The position numbers and the translations under genes were made by a program. From Gemmatimonadota bacterium (GTDB lineage: Bacteria > Gemmatimonadota > Gemmatimonadetes > Gemmatimonadales > GWC2-71-9): 40,220 bases of DNA. The stretch is from assembly GCA_003220935.1 (NCBI GenBank), contig QHTT01000056.1, positions 1-40,220 of the forward strand, written 5' to 3'. The notes beneath the pieces are model-generated. The model searched no databases. It saw nothing but the letters and a program-made list of their open reading frames with translations, and was not told the origin of the DNA. Below are positions 1 through 6,092 of this stretch, piece after piece. The first letter of the stretch is position 1. Every line of letters starts with the position of its first letter.

Positions 1-844
1 GAGAGGGGTCGTGTCCGAGTCGGTACAGGCCCCGCTCGGTCCCCACCCACACGATGTCACCGGAATCGGGCGCGAGGGCGCGCACCCGAGCTGGAGCCGG
101 GACTTCGCTCCAGGTACGACCGCCGTCGCGCGAGCGCGCCAGGCCGTGCAGGTGAGCGGCCCAGAGGGCGCCGTCCCGGCCCGCGGCGAGTGCCAGCACG
201 TACTGGTTGCGAATTCGTCCCCAGACGCGCTGCGCCGTCGTCGCACCGACCGAATCGGTCACCTCGGCCCAGGTCGCACCACGGTCCCAGGATAGCTTGA
301 TGCCGTTCGCGGTGCCGATGTACACGGTGTCGCCGCGAGTGACGATGCCGTTGGGTGCGACGTACTGCCATTCAGGGCCGAGCTGTCTGAACTCCCAGTT
401 GGTCCACGTCTTCCCGCCGTCGGTCGACAGCCCCCAGCCGTTGCCGACCGTGCCGTACCAGATCTCCCCCGCAGGCCCGAACCCGAAGGCGTGCACGAAG
501 TCCCAAGAGATGGAGTGCACCGCGGAATCGCTCGCGTGCCGCAGCTGCTCCCAGCTGGAGGCGCCCGGGCGCAGCACAAAGATTCCCTGGCCGTAGCTCC
601 CCACCCAGATCGTCTTGTCCGGAGCGCGGGCGATGGCCAGTACGTGGACACCGAAGCCGGTGGTGTCCGGTAAGGGTGGAAGAGACTGGGCGCTGGAGAG
701 GCTCGATGCGCAGACGAGCAGGAGGGTCGCAAGCAACGCGGAACGCGGAACGCGGAACGCGGAACAGCCAGGCGAGTGTCGATCGGGGCGTCGCTCTTCG
801 AACTCACCCCTGATGTTCCGCGTTCCGCGTTCCGACTTCCGCAT
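1..844 (-). CDS. Secreted BNR/YCF48-like beta-propeller protein, C-terminus beyond window
   Basis: The reading frame runs off the left edge, so only the N-terminal 281 codons are present. The hydrophobic stretch LLATLLLVCASSLSSAQ is a signal peptide. It is followed by propeller repeats with the BNR/YCF48 signature: WGLSTDGGKTWTNWEF, KLSWDRGATWAEV, LARSRDGGRTWSEV, and blade ends such as IWVGSYGQGIFVL and IVWVGTERGLYRL. These proteins are exported and usually of unknown role. The first in-frame ATG lies 5 bases after the stop of the upstream SDR gene, with GAGGGG about 9 bases before it. This start makes the N-terminus (MRKSERGTRN...) repeat-encoded, because the heptamer array at 735-842 lies inside the frame. 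A TTG at 736 just before the hydrophobic core is an alternative start. The gene probably belongs to the folE-SDR transcript. Confidence 0.75.
   Translation of the reverse strand, partial: MRKSERGTRNIRGEFEERRPDRHSPGCSAFRVPRSALLATLLLVCASSLSSAQSLPPLPDTTGFGVHVLAIARAPDKTIWVGSYGQGIFVLRPGASSWEQLRHASDSAVHSISWDFVHAFGFGPAGEIWYGTVGNGWGLSTDGGKTWTNWEFRQLGPEWQYVAPNGIVTRGDTVYIGTANGIKLSWDRGATWAEVTDSVGATTAQRVWGRIRNQYVLALAAGRDGALWAAHLHGLARSRDGGRTWSEVPAPARVRALAPDSGDIVWVGTERGLYRLGHDPS
735..842. repeat. Family A heptamer dyad repeat, locus 1
   Basis: The left arm at 735-765 has four tandem copies of AACGCGG plus AAC. The right arm at 815-842 is the inverted array (GTTCCGCG, TTCCGCG, TTCCGACTTCCGC). About 50 bases lie between the arms. 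The element is inside the 5' end of the propeller gene, and its outer edge forms that gene's ATG at 844-842. Confidence 0.85.
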
Positions 845-849
845 TCGCT

Positions 850-1569
850 TCAGCCCCTCGCCGTATAAACCGTCGGCATCAGCCGTATTTCCGTCACATC
901 CACCCGCGGGGCTTGCGTCACCGCGTACAGCACCGCCGCGGCGACGTCCTCCGCCTGCAGCATGGCGCTCCGCTTGGTGAAGCCCGGCTTCGAGTCGGGA
1001 TCGACGGCATCCCACATCGGCGTATCCACCGGCCCGGGAGAGACGAGCGTGGTGCGCACGCCGGTGCGTGAGAGGTCCTGGCGGAGCACCTCATGCATGC
1101 CTCGCAGTCCGTACTTGCTCGCCGCATAGGCCGTCGACCCGGAGTACGCCACGTGGTCGGAGACGGAGCCGATCGTCACAAGGTGTCCGGTGCCCCGCTG
1201 CACGAAGTGTGGCACGAGCGCCCGGGCGACGAGAAACGGGCCCATGAGATTCACGGCGATGGTCCGCTCGAACTCGTCGGGGGTCGTCTCCTCGATCCGC
1301 TTGATGAAAAACGTCCCGGCGTTGTTGACCACGACGTCCGGGACGCCGAGCTCGGTGAGGACGCGGCCGATCGCCCGCTCCACGGCGCGGGGATCGGTGA
1401 CGTCGCAGCGCAGATCCGTCCGCCGGTCGGCCGAGCCTTCCTGGAGGCTGCGTGCCAGGCGCACGACATGGGCCCCGGCCGCGTGCAACCCGTCCGCCAC
1501 CGCGCGCCCGATGCCGCGCGAGGCGCCGGTGACGAGCGCGAGCCTCCCGCTGAGGGGAGCCGCGCTCAC
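850..1569 (-). CDS. SDR-family NAD(P)-dependent oxidoreductase
   Basis: A 239-residue classical short-chain dehydrogenase/reductase. The Rossmann cofactor motif TGASRGIG is at residues 14-21 and the structural motif NNAG at 82-85. The catalytic set is Ser135, Tyr148 and Lys152 (YAASK). Length is normal for the family. The start overlaps the stop of the folE C-terminal fragment by 4 bases (ATGA type), so the two are probably translationally coupled. A reductase coupled to GTP cyclohydrolase I could act on a pterin such as sepiapterin or dihydropterin, but the substrate cannot be read from the sequence. The gene stops 5 bases before the propeller gene. Confidence 0.9.
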   Translation of the reverse strand: MSAAPLSGRLALVTGASRGIGRAVADGLHAAGAHVVRLARSLQEGSADRRTDLRCDVTDPRAVERAIGRVLTELGVPDVVVNNAGTFFIKRIEETTPDEFERTIAVNLMGPFLVARALVPHFVQRGTGHLVTIGSVSDHVAYSGSTAYAASKYGLRGMHEVLRQDLSRTGVRTTLVSPGPVDTPMWDAVDPDSKPGFTKRSAMLQAEDVAAAVLYAVTQAPRVDVTEIRLMPTVYTARG

Positions 1570-1889
1570 TCCAGGCCCCGACCGCCGTGCACCAGTCTGA
1601 GGAACTCGTCGCGGGTCTTGGCGTCCTGCAGCAGCGCGCCCCGGAGCGCGCTCGTCACGGTCTTGGAGTTCTGCTTCTCGACGCCCCGCATCATCATGCA
1701 GAGGTGGTAGGCCTCGATGACGACGCCCACACCACGCGGCTCCAGCACCTCCATCAGGGCATCGGCCACCTGGTCGGTGAGCCGCTCCTGCACCTGCAGC
1801 CGGCGGGCAAACACCTCGATCACGCGGGGAATCTTCGACAGGCCCACGAGCCGGCCGTCACGGACATGTGGTAGCCACGCGTGAGCCAC
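1566..1889 (-). CDS. folE: GTP cyclohydrolase I, C-terminal half (broken gene)
   Basis: This 107-codon frame matches the C-terminal half of GTP cyclohydrolase I, the enzyme that turns GTP into 7,8-dihydroneopterin triphosphate for folate and pterin synthesis. Recognisable parts are [35 protein letters not shown], and [20 protein letters not shown], the last carrying the C-terminal zinc Cys. The first residues (MAHAWLPHV) are an out-of-frame reading of the N-terminal half. The block joining the halves in intact enzymes, about 50 residues including the CEHH zinc and catalytic motif, is absent. The product could not bind zinc normally. Either the gene is inactivated or the assembly lost about 150 bases at this point. 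Confidence 0.8.
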   Translation of the reverse strand: MAHAWLPHVRDGRLVGLSKIPRVIEVFARRLQVQERLTDQVADALMEVLEPRGVGVVIEAYHLCMMMRGVEKQNSKTVTSALRGALLQDAKTRDEFLRLVHGGRGLE

Positions 1890-2086
1890 TTGAGCGACGC
1901 CTCCACCCGGGACGGAGTCTGGCGCAGGCCCTCGCGGACGGGATCTTCACCGAGCTGCACGAGCATCTCGCGCACCAGCGTCTCGAAGGCCGAGCGTGCT
2001 TCCCCGGAGGATACCGGTGCGAGCGGCGCGGTGTGCTCCGCGTGGAAGCTGTGCAGGCTGGCGGACTTCATTTTGTCGCGTCCCAT
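1820..2086 (-). pseudogene. folE: GTP cyclohydrolase I, N-terminal fragment
   Basis: This is the start of the same folE gene in a different frame. Residues 30-74 ([20 protein letters not shown], then [20 protein letters not shown] and TRGYHM) are the usual helical N-terminal region of the enzyme. The family sequence stops after Met74-Ser-Val, and the rest of the frame is out-of-frame reading of the C-terminal half. The break is near 1860. The ATG at 2086 is only 39 bases from the divergent antiporter start, so the two promoters must share or overlap a very small region. A second ATG at 2071 is possible. Confidence 0.75.
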
Positions 2087-2125
2087 GCTTGTTGGGCCTC
2101 CGGGGCCGGACTATCTTCGGCGCAC

Positions 2126-3343
2126 GTGAAACTAAAGCTACTCGCTTTTGTGTCCACGGCGGGAGCCACTGCGGTGTCCGCCCTGTGGACCTTCCCCAGC
2201 ATCCTCGCGGCGGCATTTCTCGTCGCCTGGGGCGCGGAAGCCGCGCAGTTCCTCATCTCCCAGGGCCTCGCCCTCGCCATCCTCGCCTGGCTGCAGACGC
2301 TGCCCGAGTTCGCCGTCGAAGCGGTGATCGCCTGGGACGCCGGGCGCGATCCGGAGCGCGCCCATCTCGCGATCGCCAACCTGACCGGCGCCATCCGCCT
2401 ACTGCTCGGCCTGGGATGGCCGATGATTTACTTCGTGTTCGCCGCCGCCGGACGGAAGCGGGCCGTGGGGGCGCAGCATACCACTGGAGGGGCGCAGCAT
2501 GCTGCGCCCCTCCTGCCCGCCATCCAGCTGGACCGCGAGCACGCGGTCGAGGTCGTGGGGCTCGTGCCGCCGCTGCTCTACTTCGTCGTGATCCTGCTGC
2601 GGCGCAGCTTAGGCTGGGTGGATGCCGCGGTCCTGCTCGCCCTCTACGTCGCCTACCTGTGGGCGCTGCTCCGTACCGCGCCGCGTGACGTGGACAGCGT
2701 CGTCGAGGCGCCGGCGGTGTCCCGCTGGGCGTACCGCCAGCCCGGCTGGCGGCAGAAGGCGGCCATCGGCGGGCTGTTCGCGGCCGGTGGCGGCCTGCTC
2801 TACGCCACTGCGCATCCGTTCCTCGAGTCCATGCTCGCCGTCGCGGGATTGTTCGGCGTGAGCCAGTTCGTGCTGGTGCAGTGGGTGGCGCCGTTTCTCT
2901 CCGAATTCCCCGAGAAGGTCTCGGCGTTCTACTGGGCGCGGCGGGCCCACCGCGCGCCCATGGCGCTCATGAACATGGTCTCCAGCAACATCAACCAATG
3001 GACCGTGCTCGCCGCCATGATCCCGCTCGTCTACGGCTACTCGAGTCTCCGCCACCACGGCGTGTGGCTCGATTTCCGCTTCGACGACGCCCAGCGGCTC
3101 GAGCTGCTGCTCACGCTGCTGCAGTCGGGGCTCGCCGTGCTGCTGCTCGCGAACATGGAGTTCGATTGGCTCGATGCCACCATCATCTTCGTCCTGTGGC
3201 TGGTGCAGTTCCTGCGGCCGACGCTGCGCGAGGAGATCGCCGTCGCCTACGGAATCTGGATCGCGATCCTGGTGATCGGATTCGTGGTGCGGGGGCATGC
3301 GTTGCTGGCGCCGAAGTACTTTTGGGAGACGGTCCGGCGATAA
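2126..3343 (+). CDS. Sodium/calcium exchanger (CaCA)-like membrane antiporter
   Basis: About 405 residues from the GTG at 2126, with roughly ten hydrophobic segments. Two inverted halves each carry an acidic alpha-repeat-like motif: LAWLQTLPEFAVEAVIAW early, and APFLSEFPEKVSAFYW later, followed by NMVSSNINQWTVLAAMIP. This is the pattern of CaCA cation exchangers (Ca2+/H+ or Na+). The ion cannot be assigned. GTG 2126 is chosen because the longer frame upstream overlaps folE antisense. The central cytoplasmic loop contains a 28-bp palindrome (2486-2513) and a preceding half copy, together coding [15 protein letters not shown]. This stretch looks inserted. The stop codon TAA (3341-3343) runs into a family A heptamer array. 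Confidence 0.8.
   Translation: MKLKLLAFVSTAGATAVSALWTFPSILAAAFLVAWGAEAAQFLISQGLALAILAWLQTLPEFAVEAVIAWDAGRDPERAHLAIANLTGAIRLLLGLGWPMIYFVFAAAGRKRAVGAQHTTGGAQHAAPLLPAIQLDREHAVEVVGLVPPLLYFVVILLRRSLGWVDAAVLLALYVAYLWALLRTAPRDVDSVVEAPAVSRWAYRQPGWRQKAAIGGLFAAGGGLLYATAHPFLESMLAVAGLFGVSQFVLVQWVAPFLSEFPEKVSAFYWARRAHRAPMALMNMVSSNINQWTVLAAMIPLVYGYSSLRHHGVWLDFRFDDAQRLELLLTLLQSGLAVLLLANMEFDWLDATIIFVLWLVQFLRPTLREEIAVAYGIWIAILVIGFVVRGHALLAPKYFWETVRR
2486..2513. repeat. 28-bp palindrome inside antiporter gene (copy 1)
   Basis: A perfect 28-base palindrome centred between 2499 and 2500 (core GGGGCGCAGCATGCTGCGCC). It is preceded at 2467-2479 by an extra left half, GGGGCGCAGCAT with one more G. It is read in frame in the loop of the CaCA antiporter. 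Near-identical 28-mers occur at 26656-26683 and 35326-35353. Confidence 0.9.
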
Positions 3344-3450
3344 CGCGGAACGCGGAACGCGGAAGTCGGAACGCGGAACAGAAAGGTCGGTTTCGAGTAG
3401 TGAGATCGCGCTTCGTGACCCGGGTGTGCTGTTCCGCGTTCCGCGTTCCG
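3342..3450. repeat. Family A heptamer dyad repeat, locus 2
   Basis: The left arm at 3342-3379 is a run of GAACGCG units with one GGAAGTC variant. The right arm at 3431-3450 is GTTCCGCGTTCCGCGTTCCG. The spacer is about 50 bases. The left arm starts inside the TAA stop codon of the antiporter gene. Confidence 0.85.
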
Positions 3451-3727
3451 AAAAACGATCGGCCGGCACCGCCTAACGCGGCCCGGCCGACCGGTACGTC
3501 AGGAACAGAGAGGATTATTGAAGCCCGAAGGTAATGACTGGTCCCTCACCATGGCGTCTGTCTTCCCCTCGGAGGGGGCCTGACATCGGTCACAGTATCT
3601 GGGTCCACGATCGAGCCTGTTGGCTCAATAATTCTTCTCCCCGTCCCTAAACTACAATACAACGTGGACGTGAGACGTCAAGGAAGGGCGTTACACACAA
3701 CCGTCACGCAAAAACGTGGGGAGTGCC
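3344..3727. other. Intergenic region: heptamer repeat, hairpin and AT-richer leader
   Basis: After the family A repeat and a GC hairpin (3459-3490) the base composition drops. An imperfect inverted pair, GATTATTGAAGCC (3513-3525) and GGCTCAATAATTC (3622-3634), brackets about 95 bases. A TACAAT hexamer at 3653-3658 could be a -10 box for the small membrane-protein gene. I see no convincing -35 box and recognise no known riboswitch. An RNA structure here is possible but unproven. Confidence 0.4.
3459..3490 (+). terminator. GC-rich hairpin downstream of antiporter gene
   Basis: TCGGCCGG (3459-3466) pairs with CCGGCCGA (3483-3490) across a 16-base loop. It lies 115 bases after the antiporter stop and has no T-run, so a role as terminator is only possible. 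Confidence 0.3.
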
Positions 3728-3889
3728 ATGAACCTGACGCTGGTGGGGGCTATCGTACTGCTCGCGGTGTGGATGATTATCGTCTTCGTGGCCCACGTGG
3801 GCAGCGGGCCGGTGCACCTGCTGTATGCCGTCGCCGTCGTGCTGTTCGCTCGCCGCATCATTGCGGGCGCGCCGAAGTTCTTGTCTTAA
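3728..3889 (+). CDS. Small membrane protein, DUF5670 (lmo0937)-like
   Basis: A 53-residue protein with two hydrophobic segments: residues 5-22 (LVGAIVLLAVWMIIVFVA) and about 30-40 (HLLYAVAVVLF). They are separated by HVGSGPV, and the tail is short and basic (ARRIIAGAPKFLS). This helix-loop-helix layout with a Gly-rich turn matches the lmo0937/DUF5670 family of tiny membrane proteins, often linked to envelope or general stress. The family assignment is from pattern only. The ATG has a good ribosome site (GGGGAG, 5 bases upstream). It converges on the subtilase gene, with 7 bases between the stops. Confidence 0.7.
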   Translation: MNLTLVGAIVLLAVWMIIVFVAHVGSGPVHLLYAVAVVLFARRIIAGAPKFLS

Positions 3890-3896
3890 TTGCGCA

Positions 3897-5096
3897 TTAC
3901 AGCGTCGACTTGAACAGCAGCCGATTGGGGGTCCCCGACGGATTCCCCGTGATGACACTCGTCGTGGCATTGTTGATGATCCAATTCGACACCGTCGCCG
4001 ACGCTGCGTCGCCGAAGGTCGCCTTGTACAGGGCGGCCACGCCCGTGACGTGCGGTGTGGCCATCGACGTGCCGCTCAGGGTCATGGTCGTGCCGAGGAG
4101 GTAGGTGGACTTGATCGACGACCCCGGCCCGTACGCTTCGACGCAGGTGCCCCAATTGGAATACGACGCCTTGGCGTCGGTCTTCTCCGACGCCGCCACA
4201 GTGAACACGCCCGTCGCGCCGGCTGGCGACGAGCCGCAGGCGTCGGCGTTGTCGTTCCCGGCGGCCACGGCCAGGAAGACGCCCGAGTTCCAGAGATTCG
4301 TGACCGCCTGGTCGAGCGCCGAGGACTTGCCGCCGCCGAGCGACATGTTGGCCACGGCGGGGCTGGCGTGGTTCGCCGTGACCCAGTCGACCCCTGCGAT
4401 CACGTCGGAGTTGAGGCCGATGCCGGCGCAGCTGAGCACCCGCACGCCGTGCAGGGACACTCCCTTGGCCACGCCGTAGGTCGCCGCGCCCACCGTCCCC
4501 GCGACGTGGGTGCCATGGCCGTTGCAGTCCTGGCCCGTGATGCCCAGGGCGTCATAGACGTCGTCCGCGCGGCCGCCGAACTCAGGATGCAGTGTCCAGA
4601 TCCCGGTGTCGATGATGTAGGCGTGCACGCCCGCGCCGGTCGAGGTGTAGCTGTACGTGCGTGACAGCGGCAGCGCGCCCTGGTCGATGCGGTCGAGGCC
4701 CCAGGGATCGCCGTTGGCATCCATCGCTTGGGTGACGTCGGCCCGCATCACCTGATCGGGCTCGACCGACGCGACGAGCGGGTTCCGCTGGATCGCACCC
4801 ACGGCCGACGCGGGGAGCCGCGCGGCGAAGCCCTTGATGGCGCTCGTGTAGATGTGCAGCATCGAGCCACCAAGCCCGCTCACGAGAGCGGTCGCCACCG
4901 TGCCCGGGTCGGTGACCGCGTCATGGAACACGACGATGTACTGGCCGGGAACGACCTCCGGCGCGGCGCGTTGCGCCACGGTATCGCCGGGTCCGCCCGG
5001 CCCCACCGGCCGGGTGTCCACGGAGCGCGACGCGTCTTGGCAGGCGACGAACGGGAATCCCAACGCGACAATGGTTGCGTATGTGCGGACGTGCAT
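3897..5096 (-). CDS. Subtilisin-like serine protease (S8) with I9 propeptide, lipoprotein
   Basis: About 399 residues. The signal ends in a lipobox-like FVAC (Cys19). An inhibitor I9-type propeptide spans about residues 50-117 (GQYIVVFHD ... SVEPDQVM), and an S8 domain of the proteinase K/aqualysin type follows. The catalytic residues are Asp163 (YIIDTGIW), His194 (NGHGTHVAGT) and Ser344 (SGTSMATPH), with oxyanion Asn281 (AAGN). The ATG at 5096 is preferred over an earlier in-frame ATG because GAGGGAG lies just upstream and the signal peptide follows at once. The protein ends after the catalytic domain, with no C-terminal sorting domain. It is expected to be an exported, self-maturing protease, probably membrane-anchored by lipid. 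Confidence 0.93.
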   Translation of the reverse strand: MHVRTYATIVALGFPFVACQDASRSVDTRPVGPGGPGDTVAQRAAPEVVPGQYIVVFHDAVTDPGTVATALVSGLGGSMLHIYTSAIKGFAARLPASAVGAIQRNPLVASVEPDQVMRADVTQAMDANGDPWGLDRIDQGALPLSRTYSYTSTGAGVHAYIIDTGIWTLHPEFGGRADDVYDALGITGQDCNGHGTHVAGTVGAATYGVAKGVSLHGVRVLSCAGIGLNSDVIAGVDWVTANHASPAVANMSLGGGKSSALDQAVTNLWNSGVFLAVAAGNDNADACGSSPAGATGVFTVAASEKTDAKASYSNWGTCVEAYGPGSSIKSTYLLGTTMTLSGTSMATPHVTGVAALYKATFGDAASATVSNWIINNATTSVITGNPSGTPNRLLFKSTL

Positions 5097-5438
5097 GGCT
5101 CCCTCGCGACAGAACGTGCCCGTAATGTAGGTCGGGCAAAAACCGTTCCGACCGCAGAGCGACACCGGTTGGATCGCGATGGGTGATGCAGAGCACGCAC
5201 TGGGAGGGGGGCGCGCGCAACGCTGTGGCGCGCGGGCAACGGGCTCGGCCCGCCGGACGGCCGGACGGTCGCACGAAGTGCGACGCGTCCGTGGCTAGCC
5301 GTCTTTCTGGGTTATCTCACTCAGGTCCGCCAGGAAGGACTTGTCCAGGCTCCAGGGCCTGTCTTCATGCAGGGCACAGAAGCGGGAGGGCGCATCTTGC
5401 CGATGCGCCCCTCGTCTGCGCGCTGCCCTTACGGTCTC
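5097..5438. other. Intergenic region between subtilase and Bor-like genes
   Basis: About 340 bases without a supported gene; overlapping short frames here look like GC-driven noise. It holds the hairpin at 5388-5410 and a two-unit octamer fragment (GGACGGCC, GGACGGTC) at 5255-5270 that belongs with family D. The subtilase promoter should lie in 5110-5250, but I see no clear boxes. Confidence 0.4.
5388..5410 (-). terminator. Hairpin downstream of Bor-like gene
   Basis: GGGCGCATC (5388-5396) pairs perfectly with GATGCGCCC (5402-5410) across a 5-base loop, 28 bases after the stop of the Bor-like gene. There is no T-run. It could be a terminator or an RNA-stabilising hairpin. Confidence 0.45.
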
Positions 5439-5867
5439 TCAGTACTCGACATACGCTGGCGCGTTTGCGCGCAGGGATAGCCCGACCGCGCGGCTAATGG
5501 CGTCGCGAATCTGTTCCGGTGTTGCGTCCGCTCCGACATCAATGGTCGGCGCTGTTGGCGAGACGGACGCGCGGCCCCCCTCGGCGCACGTCACTTTGAT
5601 GCTCATCGGCGTGAAGATGTCGAGAGTCAAGAACGCCACCAACTGGTTGACGAAGCTGAGTTGCGTCTCGATCTTCGCGGCGCCGTGCGAGCATTGCGAG
5701 GCCGTCGCGACTGTGCTCGGTGGCACGAGCCCGAAAATCCAACCTGCGGCAAATGACTTTTCGACTACTTGGGCAGAGGGTTTCAGGCCAGTATCCACGG
5801 TGGCGTGGTAGCACGCGAGCGCGAAAGGGAAGACGCCGACAAGGCTGAGTCTCAGAAAGCGGGACAT
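5439..5867 (-). CDS. Bor-like outer-membrane lipoprotein
   Basis: A 142-residue protein with a lipoprotein signal (MSRFLRLSLVGVFPFALAC, lipid Cys19). The rest matches the Bor family pattern: TVDTGLKPS, a GWIFGLVPPSTVATASQC block, ETQLSFVNQLVAFLTLDIFT, then PMSIKVTC. Bor was first described as a phage lambda lysogeny protein linked to serum survival. Chromosomal relatives are common in Gram-negative bacteria, and their role is usually unknown. About 45 extra C-terminal residues (AEGGRASV ... APAYVEY) extend beyond the Bor core. The start has a strong ribosome site, AAGGAGG, 7 bases upstream. The gene stands alone. Confidence 0.7.
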   Translation of the reverse strand: MSRFLRLSLVGVFPFALACYHATVDTGLKPSAQVVEKSFAAGWIFGLVPPSTVATASQCSHGAAKIETQLSFVNQLVAFLTLDIFTPMSIKVTCAEGGRASVSPTAPTIDVGADATPEQIRDAISRAVGLSLRANAPAYVEY

Positions 5868-6092
5868 TGAGCAACCTCCTTGGTGGGAAAAATGGGGATT
5901 AGGCGCCTAGTGGGAAGCCAGCCAGGTTTCGGTGAACCGATGCGTCGTCCCTGAGATCGCGACCGTGCAGGTTTGCTGGCCGCTGGCTCTGTTCGAGGGA
6001 CTGACCGAGACCGTGCCACTGTAAGACGCCTCGGTCCGTTTTCGGCGGCTCCATGATAAGGCGTGACTGCCCGACAGGCAACCTTTCCGGGC

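Noticed and set aside
5183-5811. Plus-strand frames over the Bor-like gene
   Set aside because: No motifs and no ribosome site; the minus-strand lipoprotein has both.
5868-6092. Small gene between the Bor-like and propeller genes
   Set aside because: The 85-codon frame lacks a ribosome site and any recognisable feature; the region is more likely promoter DNA.
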